A DNA stretch of 64,000 nucleotides from JAEVLT01 sp050496765 (GCF_050496765.1 NZ_JBNWEO010000015.1:1-64000), one strand, 5' to 3'. Counted from the stretch's first letter, positions 1 through 7,783 are shown. Notes: generated from the sequence alone by a model not told the origin. Program-made: numbers and translations.

Positions 1-77
1 TCATTAGCCCCAAAATGAACTTGGACAATAAGAGTGATCTATTTTATACTACTTAATGTACCAAGGAGGTTGTCATC

Positions 78-389
78 ATGGCACGAACAAAACATTCAAA
101 AGAATTTAAACTACAAGTGATAAAAGAGGTTTTGGAGACTGGCAATAAAGCAATAGTGGCTCGTCGCTATAATCTTAATGCTAATATGGTAGGCCGTTGG
201 TGTACCGAATATAAAAACGGGCAATACGGGGATGTAGATGTCACAGTTATGCCTGATCTTGATCCAAAAGAGATGTCAAAAGAAAACGAAAAACTAAAAA
301 TACTACTAGGTGAAAAAGATCTTGAAATCGCGATTTTACGTGATCTTATAAAAAAGAAAAACCCTCACTTGCTGAAAAACTTGAAGTAG
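78..389 (+). CDS. IS3-family transposase OrfA (helix-turn-helix subunit)
   Basis: This 103-residue protein has the IS3 OrfA layout: an N-terminal helix-turn-helix of the Tnp_1/IS911 type (about residues 8-50, with IVARRYNLNANMVGRW) followed by a lysine/glutamate-rich leucine-zipper-like helix (about 65-95) used for multimerisation. An AAGGAGG ribosome binding site sits 8 bases before the ATG. Its 3' end overlaps the open frame of OrfB in the -1 register. In this family OrfA binds the terminal repeats and regulates transposition, while the frameshifted OrfAB fusion is the active transposase. Confidence 0.9.
   Translation: MARTKHSKEFKLQVIKEVLETGNKAIVARRYNLNANMVGRWCTEYKNGQYGDVDVTVMPDLDPKEMSKENEKLKILLGEKDLEIAILRDLIKKKNPHLLKNLK
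350..356 (+). other. Programmed -1 frameshift heptamer A AAA AAG
   Basis: In the OrfA frame the codons are ATA-AAA-AAG, giving the slippery heptamer A_AAA_AAG. A one-base slip back at this point continues as GAA-AAA-CCC and runs without a stop into OrfB. This is the standard IS3 mechanism for producing OrfAB. I did not find a clear downstream stimulatory stem-loop by eye. Confidence 0.8.
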
Positions 390-424
390 CTGAAAAGTGG
401 ATTCAAAAAGGCTACTCCATTTCA

Positions 425-1300
425 GTGGTGCTAAAAATCATTGGTATTCCTCGTTCCACCTACTATTATCAAAAAAACTACCGTGTGGAAGAGAAAAAAG
501 TAAGTGAGGGACGTCCAGCACCAGGCTATTCTTACAAAGAGGACGGCCAAAAAGTATCAGATGAACAGATCAAGGAGTTTTTATTAGAGGGGATTGCCGG
601 CGATGCCTATAACTATGGCTATCGCAAGCTCACAAAGTTTCTTTATCGGAACCATAACCTCGTCATTAACAAGAAAAAAGTGTACCGATTATATAAAGAA
701 TTAGGGATCTTACGTCCACAGCGTAAGAAAAAAGTCTCGCATCCTAGAAAACTAGCACGAAATCGCATCATTACTAGCTCAAATCAAATGTGGGAAGCCG
801 ATATAAAATACGGATTTGTTGAAGGTGAAGACCGCTTTTTCTTTGTCATGTCAATTATTGACGTTTATGACAGGGGGATTGTCGATTATCATATGGGCTT
901 GAGTTGTACAGGCAGCGATGTCAATCAAGCAATGCAACGAGCACTACTGAAACGCCAACTACTTAATGCTTTGGAAAAACCTGTTATCCGAACAGATAAT
1001 GGACCACAGTTTATTTCTCATACTTTCGAGGAGTTTTGTGAAAATTATAAAATAGAGCATGAAAGAATACCGCCCAAAACGCCAAATATGAATGCCCATA
1101 TCGAATCATTTCATCGGATTTTTGAGGACGATTGCCTATCTAGATGGCAATTTGAAACATATGCACAAGCATATGAAGTCGTCACAGAGTTTATGGTATT
1201 TTATAACGAAAGACGAATGCATTCAAGCATTCTAGATCTATCACCAAAAGAATTCTATGAGAATCAGGGTTCATTAGTAATTAAGGAAGTTCGAGTGTAA
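425..1300 (+). CDS. IS3-family transposase OrfB (DDE integrase domain)
   Basis: This is the catalytic part of the IS3 transposase. Counted from the GTG at 425, it has an HTH_21-like region (about residues 45-105) followed by an rve integrase core. The DDE triad is D126 (WEADIKYG), D191 (RTDNGPQF) and E227 (NAHIESFH), with the family's 35-residue gap between the last two. The open frame extends upstream to the slippery site near 356, so the real product is most likely the OrfAB fusion and the GTG may not be used. No frameshift or stop interrupts it. Confidence 0.9.
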   Translation: MVLKIIGIPRSTYYYQKNYRVEEKKVSEGRPAPGYSYKEDGQKVSDEQIKEFLLEGIAGDAYNYGYRKLTKFLYRNHNLVINKKKVYRLYKELGILRPQRKKKVSHPRKLARNRIITSSNQMWEADIKYGFVEGEDRFFFVMSIIDVYDRGIVDYHMGLSCTGSDVNQAMQRALLKRQLLNALEKPVIRTDNGPQFISHTFEEFCENYKIEHERIPPKTPNMNAHIESFHRIFEDDCLSRWQFETYAQAYEVVTEFMVFYNERRMHSSILDLSPKEFYENQGSLVIKEVRV

Positions 1301-1342
1301 CAGTGCCAAACTTCAGCCAAAGCACCAGCTTGATTAGGAGTG

Positions 1343-1415
1343 GCGGGCATGATAGCCTTGTTTGGCGATGCCGATGTTGTGACATCTGGCTGCTCGGCTG
1401 GGAAGTCATGCCCGC
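1343..1415. repeat. 10-bp inverted repeat around a 53-nt core, next to the IS
   Basis: The sequence GCGGGCATGA at 1343-1352 is perfectly repeated in inverted orientation at 1406-1415. The 285-nt stretch between the IS and the next gene (1316-1621) holds no credible ORF and is more GC-rich than its surroundings in this part. It looks like a remnant of another mobile element or a structured non-coding region; I cannot assign a family. Confidence 0.4.
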
Positions 1416-1621
1416 AGAGGCTCCTTGTCAAGCAGCATGGCCTTTTTGAAGAATAACGAAAGACAATCCAATTTTAAAAAACAATGGAAATGAGAGAATA
1501 AGAGAGATATTGTCCAAAATTCGGGGGTTAATCCGAGGAATACCTCTTTTGTCTTGCTCGAATTGCAATGAAAGAGGACAAAGAATGGTGAACGGAATAC
1601 ATGTTTGAGGAGCATTCTAAA

Positions 1622-2203
1622 ATGTTGAATGAAGAAACAATTATTTCGATAATTAAAGATGATCAATGGATGATGGAAATATTGCAATCGGTAAGATCAT
1701 TGAATTTGCCTGATTGGTGGATTTGTGCGGGATTTGTTCGATCGAAAATTTGGGATGCCTTACACCATTTTACTGAAAGAACTCCTCTGCCGGATGTTGA
1801 TGTCATCTATTTTGCACCGGCAAATACGGATGAATTTGCAGAAAAGAAACTTGAAAAGGAACTTGAATTTCTTATGCCTCATGTTCCTTGGTCAGTAAAA
1901 AATGAAGCAAGAATGCATGTTAAAAGCAAAATGTCCCCGTATTCTTCAGCTGTGGACGCTATTTCCAAATTTCCCGAAACAGCGACAGCATTAGGCGTAA
2001 AATTGGATGAGAAAAAGCAAGTAATCATAACAGTTCCTTGGGGCATTGATGATCTTGTCAATTTAAAGGTGAAGCCGACTCCCTTTTTTACTGAGACAAA
2101 AGAACGAGCGGCCATTTATGAAGACAGGATAACAAAAAAGAATTGGAAAGAAACTTGGAATAAACTGAAAATTTACCACATTCACGATTTTATATCAAAA
2201 TAA
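1622..2203 (+). CDS. Nucleotidyltransferase-like protein (DUF925 / NTP_transf_6)
   Basis: This 193-residue protein resembles the NTP_transf_6 (DUF925) family. It has a GxxR-x3-WD-x-LH segment (about residues 37-48) followed by a DVDV motif with D58 and D60 that would hold the catalytic metal. The substrate is unknown. I placed the start at ATG 1622 because GGAG at 1609-1612 lies 9 bases upstream; an upstream in-frame ATG at 1601 has no ribosome binding site. The gene has no counterpart in the syntenic B. subtilis order and sits beside an IS, so it may have been acquired. Confidence 0.65.
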   Translation: MLNEETIISIIKDDQWMMEILQSVRSLNLPDWWICAGFVRSKIWDALHHFTERTPLPDVDVIYFAPANTDEFAEKKLEKELEFLMPHVPWSVKNEARMHVKSKMSPYSSAVDAISKFPETATALGVKLDEKKQVIITVPWGIDDLVNLKVKPTPFFTETKERAAIYEDRITKKNWKETWNKLKIYHIHDFISK

Positions 2204-2271
2204 AGATGTTGCAAAAAGGAAAAAAGTGTTAAAATAAAAGAAGGTATTGCTCATTAAAGGAGGGGCTTACT

Positions 2272-2373
2272 ATGAGTGCGGTTTTAACATTAATTGGTGA
2301 TTTATTTGCGGTCATCTCCGTTTCGCTTGGGGCGAAAAAGAAAAAGAGCGAAAAAGGTAGCAAGAAGAATTAA
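2272..2373 (+). CDS. 33-residue hydrophobic/lysine-rich small protein
   Basis: A short ORF begins MSAVLTLIGDLFAV and ends in a lysine-rich tail (KKKKSEKGSKKN). The first 20 residues could form a short membrane helix with the basic tail on the cytoplasmic side. Support comes from a very strong AAAGGAGGGG ribosome binding site 5 bases before the ATG and an intrinsic terminator immediately after the stop. I do not recognise the family; it could be a regulatory micro-protein or a toxin-like peptide, but nothing proves a function. Confidence 0.5.
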   Translation: MSAVLTLIGDLFAVISVSLGAKKKKSEKGSKKN

Positions 2374-2380
2374 TTTTGAA

Positions 2381-2414
2381 AAATACTCGGATCTTTTAGA
2401 GTATTATTTTTTTT
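2381..2414 (+). terminator. Intrinsic terminator after the 33-residue ORF
   Basis: The stem AATACTC (2382-2388) pairs with GAGTATT (2399-2405) and is followed by A and eight T residues. Confidence 0.7.
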
Positions 2415-2475
2415 GCAATTTGCTAGGATATCTTTCGAACGCATGGCCGGAAAAGTTAAACAAGACCGCAAATTT

Positions 2476-2679
2476 TCAATTTTCCCCCGCTGTTAAAAAT
2501 TCATAAACAACATCATTGACGATTTCATACAAATCCGCCTCAGGTTCCGCTGCTTTCACTGCATAAATTTGGCTGTAAAGCTTGTCCATTTCCCTTAAAC
2601 CAACCGGCAGTGTTTCCCGATCGGAATCATATTGTTTTAAGCAATTTTGAATCATCTTCTCAATCAATCGTTTATCCAT
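2476..2679 (-). CDS. yqzH: YqzH-like small protein
   Basis: This 67-residue protein of unknown function lies divergently next to the yqjW DNA polymerase gene, exactly where B. subtilis has yqzH. It is predicted to be helical and soluble, with a conserved-looking MDKRLIEKMI start. I chose the ATG at 2679 because GGGGTGG lies 5 bases upstream; the in-frame GTG at 2688 falls inside that ribosome binding site. The assignment rests on position as much as on sequence. The shared intergenic region with yqjW carries a LexA box, so this gene may also be damage-inducible. Confidence 0.65.
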   Translation of the reverse strand: MDKRLIEKMIQNCLKQYDSDRETLPVGLREMDKLYSQIYAVKAAEPEADLYEIVNDVVYEFLTAGEN

Positions 2680-2755
2680 TGCATCCACCCCGTATACCTA
2701 TTATAGCGTAAATTTTTCCATCCGAACCATCCCCAATAAAAATTTCCATTGAATA

Positions 2756-2769
2756 CGAACGAATATTCG
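2756..2769. promoter_or_regulatory. LexA (DinR) SOS box upstream of polY2
   Basis: The sequence CGAACGAATATTCG matches the Bacillus SOS box CGAAC-N4-GTTCG at 9 of the 10 fixed positions. It lies 58 bases before the yqjW start, between the divergent yqzH and yqjW genes. Confidence 0.75.
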
Positions 2770-2826
2770 CCTAAAATAATGGGTAGAATGGTATAGAACT
2801 TATGTTTGGTTTTTGGAGGGGTTTCT

Positions 2827-4086
2827 ATGATTGAGTATCAAGCATTGCCGCAGAACAAAATTTTATGCGTGGATATGAAAAGCTTTTACGCAAGCTGTGC
2901 GGCTGTGATCGAAGGACTTGATCCGCTTACTTGCTATGTAGCGGTTGTCGGCAATCAGGAGCGGCAAGGGAGTGTGGTGCTTGCCGCTTCACCCCGTTTA
3001 AAAAAAGAATTTGGCATCAAAACCGGTTCCCGGCTGTTTGAAATCCCAAATGATCCGCGAATTCGCGTAATCGAACCGAAAATGGCAACGTATTTGCGGA
3101 TTTCCACGGAAATTTCCCGTGTTTTTAACCGCTATGTGCCGAAAGAGGCGATCCATACGTACAGTGTCGATGAAAGTTTTATTAAAGTCGATGGTGCCCT
3201 GCATCTGTGGGGGGATGCTAAGACGATCGCGCGAAAAATAAAGGACGATATTGAACGGGAATTTCAACTGCCCTGTGCGGTCGGGATTGGGCCGAATATG
3301 CTGATGGCAAAGCTGTGTCTGGACATTGAAGCAAAGAAGAAAGGGATTGCCGAGTGGACGTTTGCCGATGTTCCTGAAAAGCTGTGGAGCATTGCCCCGC
3401 TCCGCGAAATGTGGGGAATTGGCAGACGCCTTGAAAAAACGCTCAACAGCATGGGGATTTTCTCCGTCGGCCAACTAGCCCGCTATGATTTAGAAAAATT
3501 GGAAAAGAAATTTGGAATTATGGGCAACCAGCTTTATTATCACGCCTGGGGAATCGATCTTTCCGATTTGGGGGCACCGCTTATTGAAGGGCAAATCAGC
3601 TTTGGCAAAAGTCAAATTTTGCTGCGGGATTATAAAGATGATGCAGAAATTAGGCATGTCATTTTAGAAATGTGTGAGGAGGTTGCACGCCGGGCAAGAA
3701 CCCATCGGAAAGCAGGAAGAACGGTCAGCCTTGGAATTGGCTACAGCAAAGAAGAATTCGGCGGTGGTTTTCATCGCGCACGAACGATCGAGCAGCCGAC
3801 AAATGTGACGATGGAGCTTTATCGTGTCTGCCTTGAGTTATTTTATGAAAATTATACTGGGCATACGGTTAGAAATATTTCAATTACGCTTGGCGCTATC
3901 ACCGATGATCGCGAAGTGCAGTTAAGCCTTTTTGATCTTGGTGCAGAGAAAAGAAGGCAGCTCGGCTATGTTGTCGACCGCATCCGCGATCGTTTTGGTT
4001 CAGGCGCACTGTTGCGTGCGGTTTCGTATACAGCTGCCGGAACCGCCAAACAGCGGGCAACGCTTGTTGGCGGGCACAAAATGTAA
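2827..4086 (+). CDS. yqjW: Y-family DNA polymerase (UmuC/DinB-like, YqjW / PolY2)
   Basis: This 419-residue error-prone translesion polymerase contains the palm catalytic residues D16 (CVDMKSFYASC) and D115-E116 (YSVDESFI), followed by thumb helix-hairpin-helix (about 195-240, WGIGRRLEKTL) and little-finger domains. It lets replication pass DNA lesions during the SOS response. The start at ATG 2827 follows GGAGGGG by 6 bases; the upstream GTG at 2806 has no ribosome binding site. A LexA box lies upstream. The following YolD-family gene begins 20 bases after the stop, the same pairing as yqjW-yqjX in B. subtilis. Confidence 0.92.
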   Translation: MIEYQALPQNKILCVDMKSFYASCAAVIEGLDPLTCYVAVVGNQERQGSVVLAASPRLKKEFGIKTGSRLFEIPNDPRIRVIEPKMATYLRISTEISRVFNRYVPKEAIHTYSVDESFIKVDGALHLWGDAKTIARKIKDDIEREFQLPCAVGIGPNMLMAKLCLDIEAKKKGIAEWTFADVPEKLWSIAPLREMWGIGRRLEKTLNSMGIFSVGQLARYDLEKLEKKFGIMGNQLYYHAWGIDLSDLGAPLIEGQISFGKSQILLRDYKDDAEIRHVILEMCEEVARRARTHRKAGRTVSLGIGYSKEEFGGGFHRARTIEQPTNVTMELYRVCLELFYENYTGHTVRNISITLGAITDDREVQLSLFDLGAEKRRQLGYVVDRIRDRFGSGALLRAVSYTAAGTAKQRATLVGGHKM

Positions 4087-4106
4087 TAAAGAAAGAAGTG
4101 AGGACC

Positions 4107-4433
4107 ATGATTCGCGACCGTGGGAAAATTAAGTGGACAGCGATGATGCTTCCGGAGCATGTGAAATTGCTGCGGGACTGGGTAAAGGAAGATACGTATG
4201 AACAGAAAAAGGAGCTGGATGAGCAGCAGCTTGAACACATTAATGAGATTGCTGCTGAGGCGATGGAATTCAACGAGTGGGTGCATATTACGCACTATCA
4301 AAATCGAAACTATGAAATTTTGATTGGAAAAATTCATTATTGGGATGCGATTACCCAGACATTCCATGTGGTTGACAAGTTTGATGAACTGCATCGGGTT
4401 TCTTTGAACTCAATCGCAGATATCCGCTTTTAG
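4107..4433 (+). CDS. yqjX: YolD-like family protein (YqjX)
   Basis: This 108-residue protein belongs to the YolD-like family, whose members usually sit just downstream of UmuC/DinB-type polymerase genes and are thought to act with them in damage tolerance. It starts MIRDRGKIKW, a typical family opening (MxxDRGxxKW), with the AAGTGAGG ribosome binding site just upstream. It is co-transcribed with yqjW (20-base gap) and so falls under the same LexA box. Its biochemical role is unknown. Confidence 0.88.
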   Translation: MIRDRGKIKWTAMMLPEHVKLLRDWVKEDTYEQKKELDEQQLEHINEIAAEAMEFNEWVHITHYQNRNYEILIGKIHYWDAITQTFHVVDKFDELHRVSLNSIADIRF

Positions 4434-4439
4434 CTAAGC

Positions 4440-4468
4440 ATAAAAAGAGCGGCTTGTAAAAACCGCTC
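4440..4468 (-). terminator. Terminator for the CDGSH gene
   Basis: GAGCGG (4447-4452) pairs with CCGCTC (4463-4468). On the minus strand the hairpin is followed by five T residues; on the plus strand there is no T-run. Confidence 0.65.
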
Positions 4469-4479
4469 CCACCAATCCA

Positions 4480-4686
4480 TTATTCATTTTCAGCAACGCG
4501 GACTTTCGACTCAAATTTGCCTTTGTGGCTGCCGTCGCAAAACGGCTTGTTATTGGATAAACCGCAGCGGCAAAGGGAAAAGCTTGGCTTCGTTTCGTAC
4601 ACATTGCCTTCGCCATCAAGCAATTCAACATCGCCCGTGATACGAAGCGAACCATTATCATTTACTTTAATTTGAACTTTTGACAT
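4480..4686 (-). CDS. CDGSH-type [2Fe-2S] protein
   Basis: This 68-residue protein carries the mitoNEET-type signature C-x-C-x2-S-x3-P-x-C-D-G-x-x-H: C39, C41, C50 and H54 (CRCGLSNNKPFCDGSH). These ligands hold a [2Fe-2S] cluster with one histidine. No membrane segment is present, so it is cytoplasmic. Start ATG 4686 follows AAAGGGGTGG. It is a single-gene unit with its own terminator, convergent with yqjX. The electron-transfer or cluster-donor partner is unknown. Confidence 0.9.
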   Translation of the reverse strand: MSKVQIKVNDNGSLRITGDVELLDGEGNVYETKPSFSLCRCGLSNNKPFCDGSHKGKFESKVRVAENE

Positions 4687-4709
4687 GTTTCCACCCCTTT
4701 TTTGGCTAA

Positions 4710-4735
4710 TCAGAATTTATATGGATAAATTCTGA
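4710..4735. repeat. Palindromic repeat, family B, copy 1
   Basis: TCAGAATTTAT (4710-4720) is perfectly inverted as ATAAATTCTGA (4725-4735) around a 4-base loop. A degenerate copy lies at 13703-13727 in the other orientation, and one arm alone occurs at 12184-12194. Otherwise the 4687-4913 intergenic stretch holds only the promoter region of yqkB. Confidence 0.6.
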
Positions 4736-4913
4736 ACGCATAAATTCAACTACGCCTCTGTCTTCGTCCAAAGGACTCGCCAGTCGGCAAGTGTTCATTT
4801 AAAAATAGTTTCGTTTTTAAGAATAGTAAAAATAGGTTGAAGATGCAACAGTACAGCAGCCTGAAAAAACATGTGATACAATCATCTTATACCGATAAGG
4901 GGGAGATTTAAAC

Positions 4914-5240
4914 ATGGAAATTGCAATCACAGAGACAGCAATCACGAAAATCAATCAGAAAATCGGAGAGCAGACAGGTTATTTAAAACTTGTTTACGAT
5001 ACAGATGATTGCGGCTGCGCGGTAAATGGCGTTGTAGTCTTATGGTTTGTGCCAGAGCTGGAAGCAGACGATATCAAAATCGAAACGAACGACCGCCCCG
5101 TGTATATACCGAAAGCAAAGGAAGTCTTTTTTGATGAAAACATGACGATCGATTTTTCCAAAACGTCACAGGTATTTCAGCTGAAGAGCCCGCAGCAATT
5201 TTTAAATGGCCATATGAGCTTCATCCTGCAGAAAAATTAA
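4914..5240 (+). CDS. yqkB: HesB/IscA-like iron-sulfur biosynthesis domain protein (YqkB)
   Basis: This 108-residue protein resembles the HesB/YadR/YfhF-type domain of A-type Fe-S proteins, but has only a DDCGC motif (C33, C35) and lacks the usual C-terminal C-x-C pair. That suggests a divergent role rather than a classical IscA carrier. Start ATG 4914 follows AAGGGGGAGA. It is convergent with yqkD and their stops overlap by 4 bases. Position and length match B. subtilis yqkB. Confidence 0.8.
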   Translation: MEIAITETAITKINQKIGEQTGYLKLVYDTDDCGCAVNGVVVLWFVPELEADDIKIETNDRPVYIPKAKEVFFDENMTIDFSKTSQVFQLKSPQQFLNGHMSFILQKN

Positions 5241-6163
5241 GTCGGCATGGCCACGGATTCCGCATAGGTTTGCAGAAATTGATCAATTGCTTTTTCATAT
5301 TCCTGGCTGTTTTCATTGAACGACTGGGCATGCAGGCCTTCTTTTGCAAGATAAAGCATTTTCGACCCCTGTTTTTGTTCGTATAACTCTTTTGTCATGG
5401 ATGGCAGAATAAAATCATCTTTTTCGCTGTGAATAAATAGCACGGGTTTTTGAATGTTCTGGATGACCGAAATCGGTGCAATGTCAGCAAATGAATACTT
5501 GTCACGCAGCCGTAAAAAGAGATCGGTCAGCGGGACAAACAGGGCGGGCGGCAGCAGTTTGATTTCTCTTTTCAGCCGGTAGCGGAACTGTTCCTTGAAA
5601 TCGGAAAATGGACAGTCGGCAATGTAAAAGTCTGCTCCGTCCTCAAGCATGCCGGCGTACAAAAGCATGGTTGCCGCCCCCATTGATTCGCCGTGAATTC
5701 CGAGAAAAAGATCAGCACCCTTTTCTTTTTTCAGCCAATCAACGACGGCTTTCAAATCAAACTTTTCGTAATAACCGTAGCTCGTTGTTTTTCCGCCGGA
5801 TTCCCCGTGGCGCCGGTGGTCATAGATCAGCGCATTATAACCGCGCTTAAGGAAAAGATTCATATATTTGACCGAATTGAATTTATTTTCAGTTACACCA
5901 TGAGCAATAATGATATAGCGGTTTGTGTCATGCGGTTCAACAAGGAACGCATGAAGCGGATAGCCGAAGGGAGAATGGATTTTGACCTCCCGTTTTGGAA
6001 GGGAAGAAAAATTCTTCATATTTAATCTTCCGGCCTTTACCTCTCGTTCAAGAATTTGCTGCTCTTCTTTCTTTTTTATGTACATCAGCCGATTGGAAAT
6101 ATACAAACCAATGGAAAGGAAAAAGAAGAGAGCGCTAACCAATATGCCCAAGGTTTTTTTCAT
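5237..6163 (-). CDS. yqkD: Alpha/beta hydrolase, membrane-anchored (YqkD)
   Basis: This 308-residue protein has an N-terminal hydrophobic segment (about residues 5-23) that probably anchors it in the membrane with the enzyme domain outside. The fold shows the oxyanion HG motif (AHGVTEN, about 88), nucleophile elbow G-E-S-M-G with S160, and likely D250 (HSEKDD) and H278 (EGLHAQ). It should be a serine hydrolase acting on an unknown ester or peptide. ATG 6163 is preferred because GGAGG lies 8 bases upstream; the in-frame GTG at 6172 falls within the spacer. Confidence 0.85.
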   Translation of the reverse strand: MKKTLGILVSALFFFLSIGLYISNRLMYIKKKEEQQILEREVKAGRLNMKNFSSLPKREVKIHSPFGYPLHAFLVEPHDTNRYIIIAHGVTENKFNSVKYMNLFLKRGYNALIYDHRRHGESGGKTTSYGYYEKFDLKAVVDWLKKEKGADLFLGIHGESMGAATMLLYAGMLEDGADFYIADCPFSDFKEQFRYRLKREIKLLPPALFVPLTDLFLRLRDKYSFADIAPISVIQNIQKPVLFIHSEKDDFILPSMTKELYEQKQGSKMLYLAKEGLHAQSFNENSQEYEKAIDQFLQTYAESVAMPT

Positions 6164-6204
6164 CGAAAACACCTCCAGAACAAATCTATTCTCATTGTAG
6201 CATG

Positions 6205-6233
6205 AAAAAAAGCCGCTTCAACCATCAGCGGCT
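6205..6233 (-). terminator. Intrinsic terminator downstream of the 46-residue ORF
   Basis: AGCCGCT (6211-6217) pairs with AGCGGCT (6227-6233); on the minus strand a run of seven T residues follows. Confidence 0.75.
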
Positions 6234-6248
6234 TACAAACAAGTGATT

Positions 6249-6389
6249 CTATTGCTCGGAATTTTGCCGTTTTGTCGGGTGAAGGGCTTTCTCCAGCTCT
6301 TCCGCCGCAATCAGTCGCTTTCCGCCACCTGCTGATTCTGCGTAGTCTTTTCCTTTTTGGCTGTATCCTTTATCACGCTTCTGACTCAT
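6249..6389 (-). CDS. 46-residue conserved-looking hydrophilic small protein
   Basis: A short ORF (MSQKRDKGYSQKGKDY...) with a GGAGGAAGGAGA-like ribosome binding region before the ATG and a terminator 16 bases after its stop. It is strongly charged, glycine-rich in the middle (AGGGKR) and has no membrane segment, in style like the small spore or stress proteins of Bacillus. It lies between yqkD and mvaB, where B. subtilis has small yqk genes. I cannot assign a function. Confidence 0.6.
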   Translation of the reverse strand: MSQKRDKGYSQKGKDYAESAGGGKRLIAAEELEKALHPTKRQNSEQ

Positions 6390-6446
6390 GGTTCTTTCTC
6401 CTTCCATACTGGTGTCATTTCTTAAGATGGTTCATTGCAGCAAGGC

Positions 6447-7364
6447 TTATTCGCTGAAAGAAGCCGTTTGTTGATAAAAGCGAAAATACGTGCTTTCAAT
6501 CGGTCTGGAAAGATGGGGTCGAATCACTTCAACCGCCCGAATCAGTTTCCCAAGCTCCACCCCGGTGTCAATCCCCATTCGCTCTAGCATGTAGACGACA
6601 TCCTCTGTTGCCGCGTTGCCAGCCGCCCCCGGAGCAAACGGGCAGCCGCCCAGTCCTCCGGCAGAGGTATCGAAACGGTCGATTCCAGCTTGTAGACAAG
6701 CGAGGATATTGGCAAGAGCAAGCTTACGTGTATCATGAAAATGGGCGGTTAAAAGCGTGCGGGGAAATTCCTGCTTTAGCTGGGAAAATAAAAAATATGC
6801 TTCATTCGGCACAGCCATTCCGATGGTATCGGCAACACTCAATTCATCCACCCCAAAACGGACAAACTGACGGCATAACTCAAGCGTATCCGTAGAGTTG
6901 ATTTTTCCTTCATAAGGGCAATAAAACGCAGTGGAAATGCAGGCGCGAACGAAATAACCTTTTTCTTTCAGCTCGCTGATAATGGGTTGAAGCTCAGAAA
7001 GGCTTTCCTTTGTCGTTTTGTTGATATTTTTTTGATTAAACGTGTTGCTGACGCCGACAAATACAGCAACGGCTCTGCAATTGGTCATGTAGACGCGGTC
7101 GATTCCTTTGCGGTTAGGGGCAAGAACGATGCTGCGGGCACCGCTCCCGAGACAATCGGCAACAATTTCAGCAGCATCGGTCATCTGCGGCACCCACTTA
7201 GGGGAAACAAAAGATGTTAACTCCATTTCTTTGATTCCTGCATTTCTAAGTTCGGCAATAAATTGCTTTTTAATGTCTGTTTGGATCAAGCTTTTTTCAT
7301 TTTGCAAACCGTCGCGCGGTCCCACTTCAACAATCGTCACCTTTTTCGGCAGTTGAAAAGTCAA
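6447..7364 (-). CDS. mvaB: Hydroxymethylglutaryl-CoA lyase
   Basis: This roughly 305-residue DRE-TIM metallolyase cleaves HMG-CoA to acetoacetate and acetyl-CoA, the last step of leucine breakdown. Visible features are the EVGPRDGLQNE metal/substrate motif near the N-terminus and the C-terminal GGLGGCPFAPGAAGN loop with the catalytic cysteine. The start is most likely TTG 7364, because GGAGGGG lies 6 bases upstream; the in-frame ATG at 7379 overlaps that site. It stands alone here, without other leucine-degradation (liu/mcc) genes, inserted into an otherwise yqkD-yqkE order. Confidence 0.9.
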   Translation of the reverse strand: MTFQLPKKVTIVEVGPRDGLQNEKSLIQTDIKKQFIAELRNAGIKEMELTSFVSPKWVPQMTDAAEIVADCLGSGARSIVLAPNRKGIDRVYMTNCRAVAVFVGVSNTFNQKNINKTTKESLSELQPIISELKEKGYFVRACISTAFYCPYEGKINSTDTLELCRQFVRFGVDELSVADTIGMAVPNEAYFLFSQLKQEFPRTLLTAHFHDTRKLALANILACLQAGIDRFDTSAGGLGGCPFAPGAAGNAATEDVVYMLERMGIDTGVELGKLIRAVEVIRPHLSRPIESTYFRFYQQTASFSE

Positions 7365-7543
7365 GATGTTCCCCTCCATTCGTTTTTATTGTATGGAAGG
7401 GTATTTCGGAAAAGAATAAATAATCTGAATTCTGGAAAATAAATACGGCAACGGCAGTGAAAAGCAGATGGTTGTTTGTTTCTAAGCTTTTCTATTGGAA
7501 AATGATATAATAGGTTTGAACGAGTTAAAGGAGTGCGTAGTGA

Positions 7544-7783
7544 ATGAAAAAACACCAGAGGCAAAAACCAAAAAAAGACGATGCTGCGGTAACGCTCGGG
7601 GATCGTATGAATCAGGAGTTAGTAAAGCTGTTAAAGGAAAAGCAGCGAGAGCTAAAGGCGGCGGAGGAAAACCGCATGGAAGAAGAACAAAGAAAACGGG
7701 AAGAAAGAAGATTAAAAGAAAAAAAGAAATCCTTTGAAGAACTTTTGCAAGAAAGCGATATGAACTGGAAGGATTTTAAATAA
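7544..7783 (+). CDS. yqkE: YqkE family protein (DUF3886)
   Basis: This 79-residue, highly charged protein is dominated by a lysine/glutamate-rich coiled-coil-like helix (about residues 25-65) and ends with a tryptophan-containing SDMNWKDFK motif. AAAGGAG lies 10 bases before the ATG. It occupies the position of B. subtilis yqkE, next to yqkF. Function unknown. Overlapping ORFs in other frames are shadows of the repetitive codons. Confidence 0.8.
   Translation: MKKHQRQKPKKDDAAVTLGDRMNQELVKLLKEKQRELKAAEENRMEEEQRKREERRLKEKKKSFEELLQESDMNWKDFK

Larger units (their letters stand above)
16..1315 (+). mobile_element. IS3-family insertion sequence, apparently intact
   Basis: Two overlapping reading frames in the typical IS3 orfA/orfB arrangement lie between imperfect terminal inverted repeats. 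The left end reads TGAACTTGGACAAT and the right end, on the other strand, TGAAGTTTGGCACT (10 of 14 identical). Both frames are open and the catalytic triad is present, so the element could be active. The flanking trinucleotides (AAA on the left, GCC on the right) do not match, so no target-site duplication is visible. The exact ends are estimated from the inverted repeats and could be off by a few bases. Confidence 0.85.

Noticed and set aside
2294..2506. 70-residue ORF between the micro-ORF and yqzH
   Set aside because: It runs through a terminator hairpin and overlaps the 3' end of yqzH on the other strand; no ribosome binding site.
7495..7737. 80-residue ORF overlapping yqkE
   Set aside because: Out-of-frame shadow of the lysine/glutamate-rich yqkE sequence without its own ribosome binding site.
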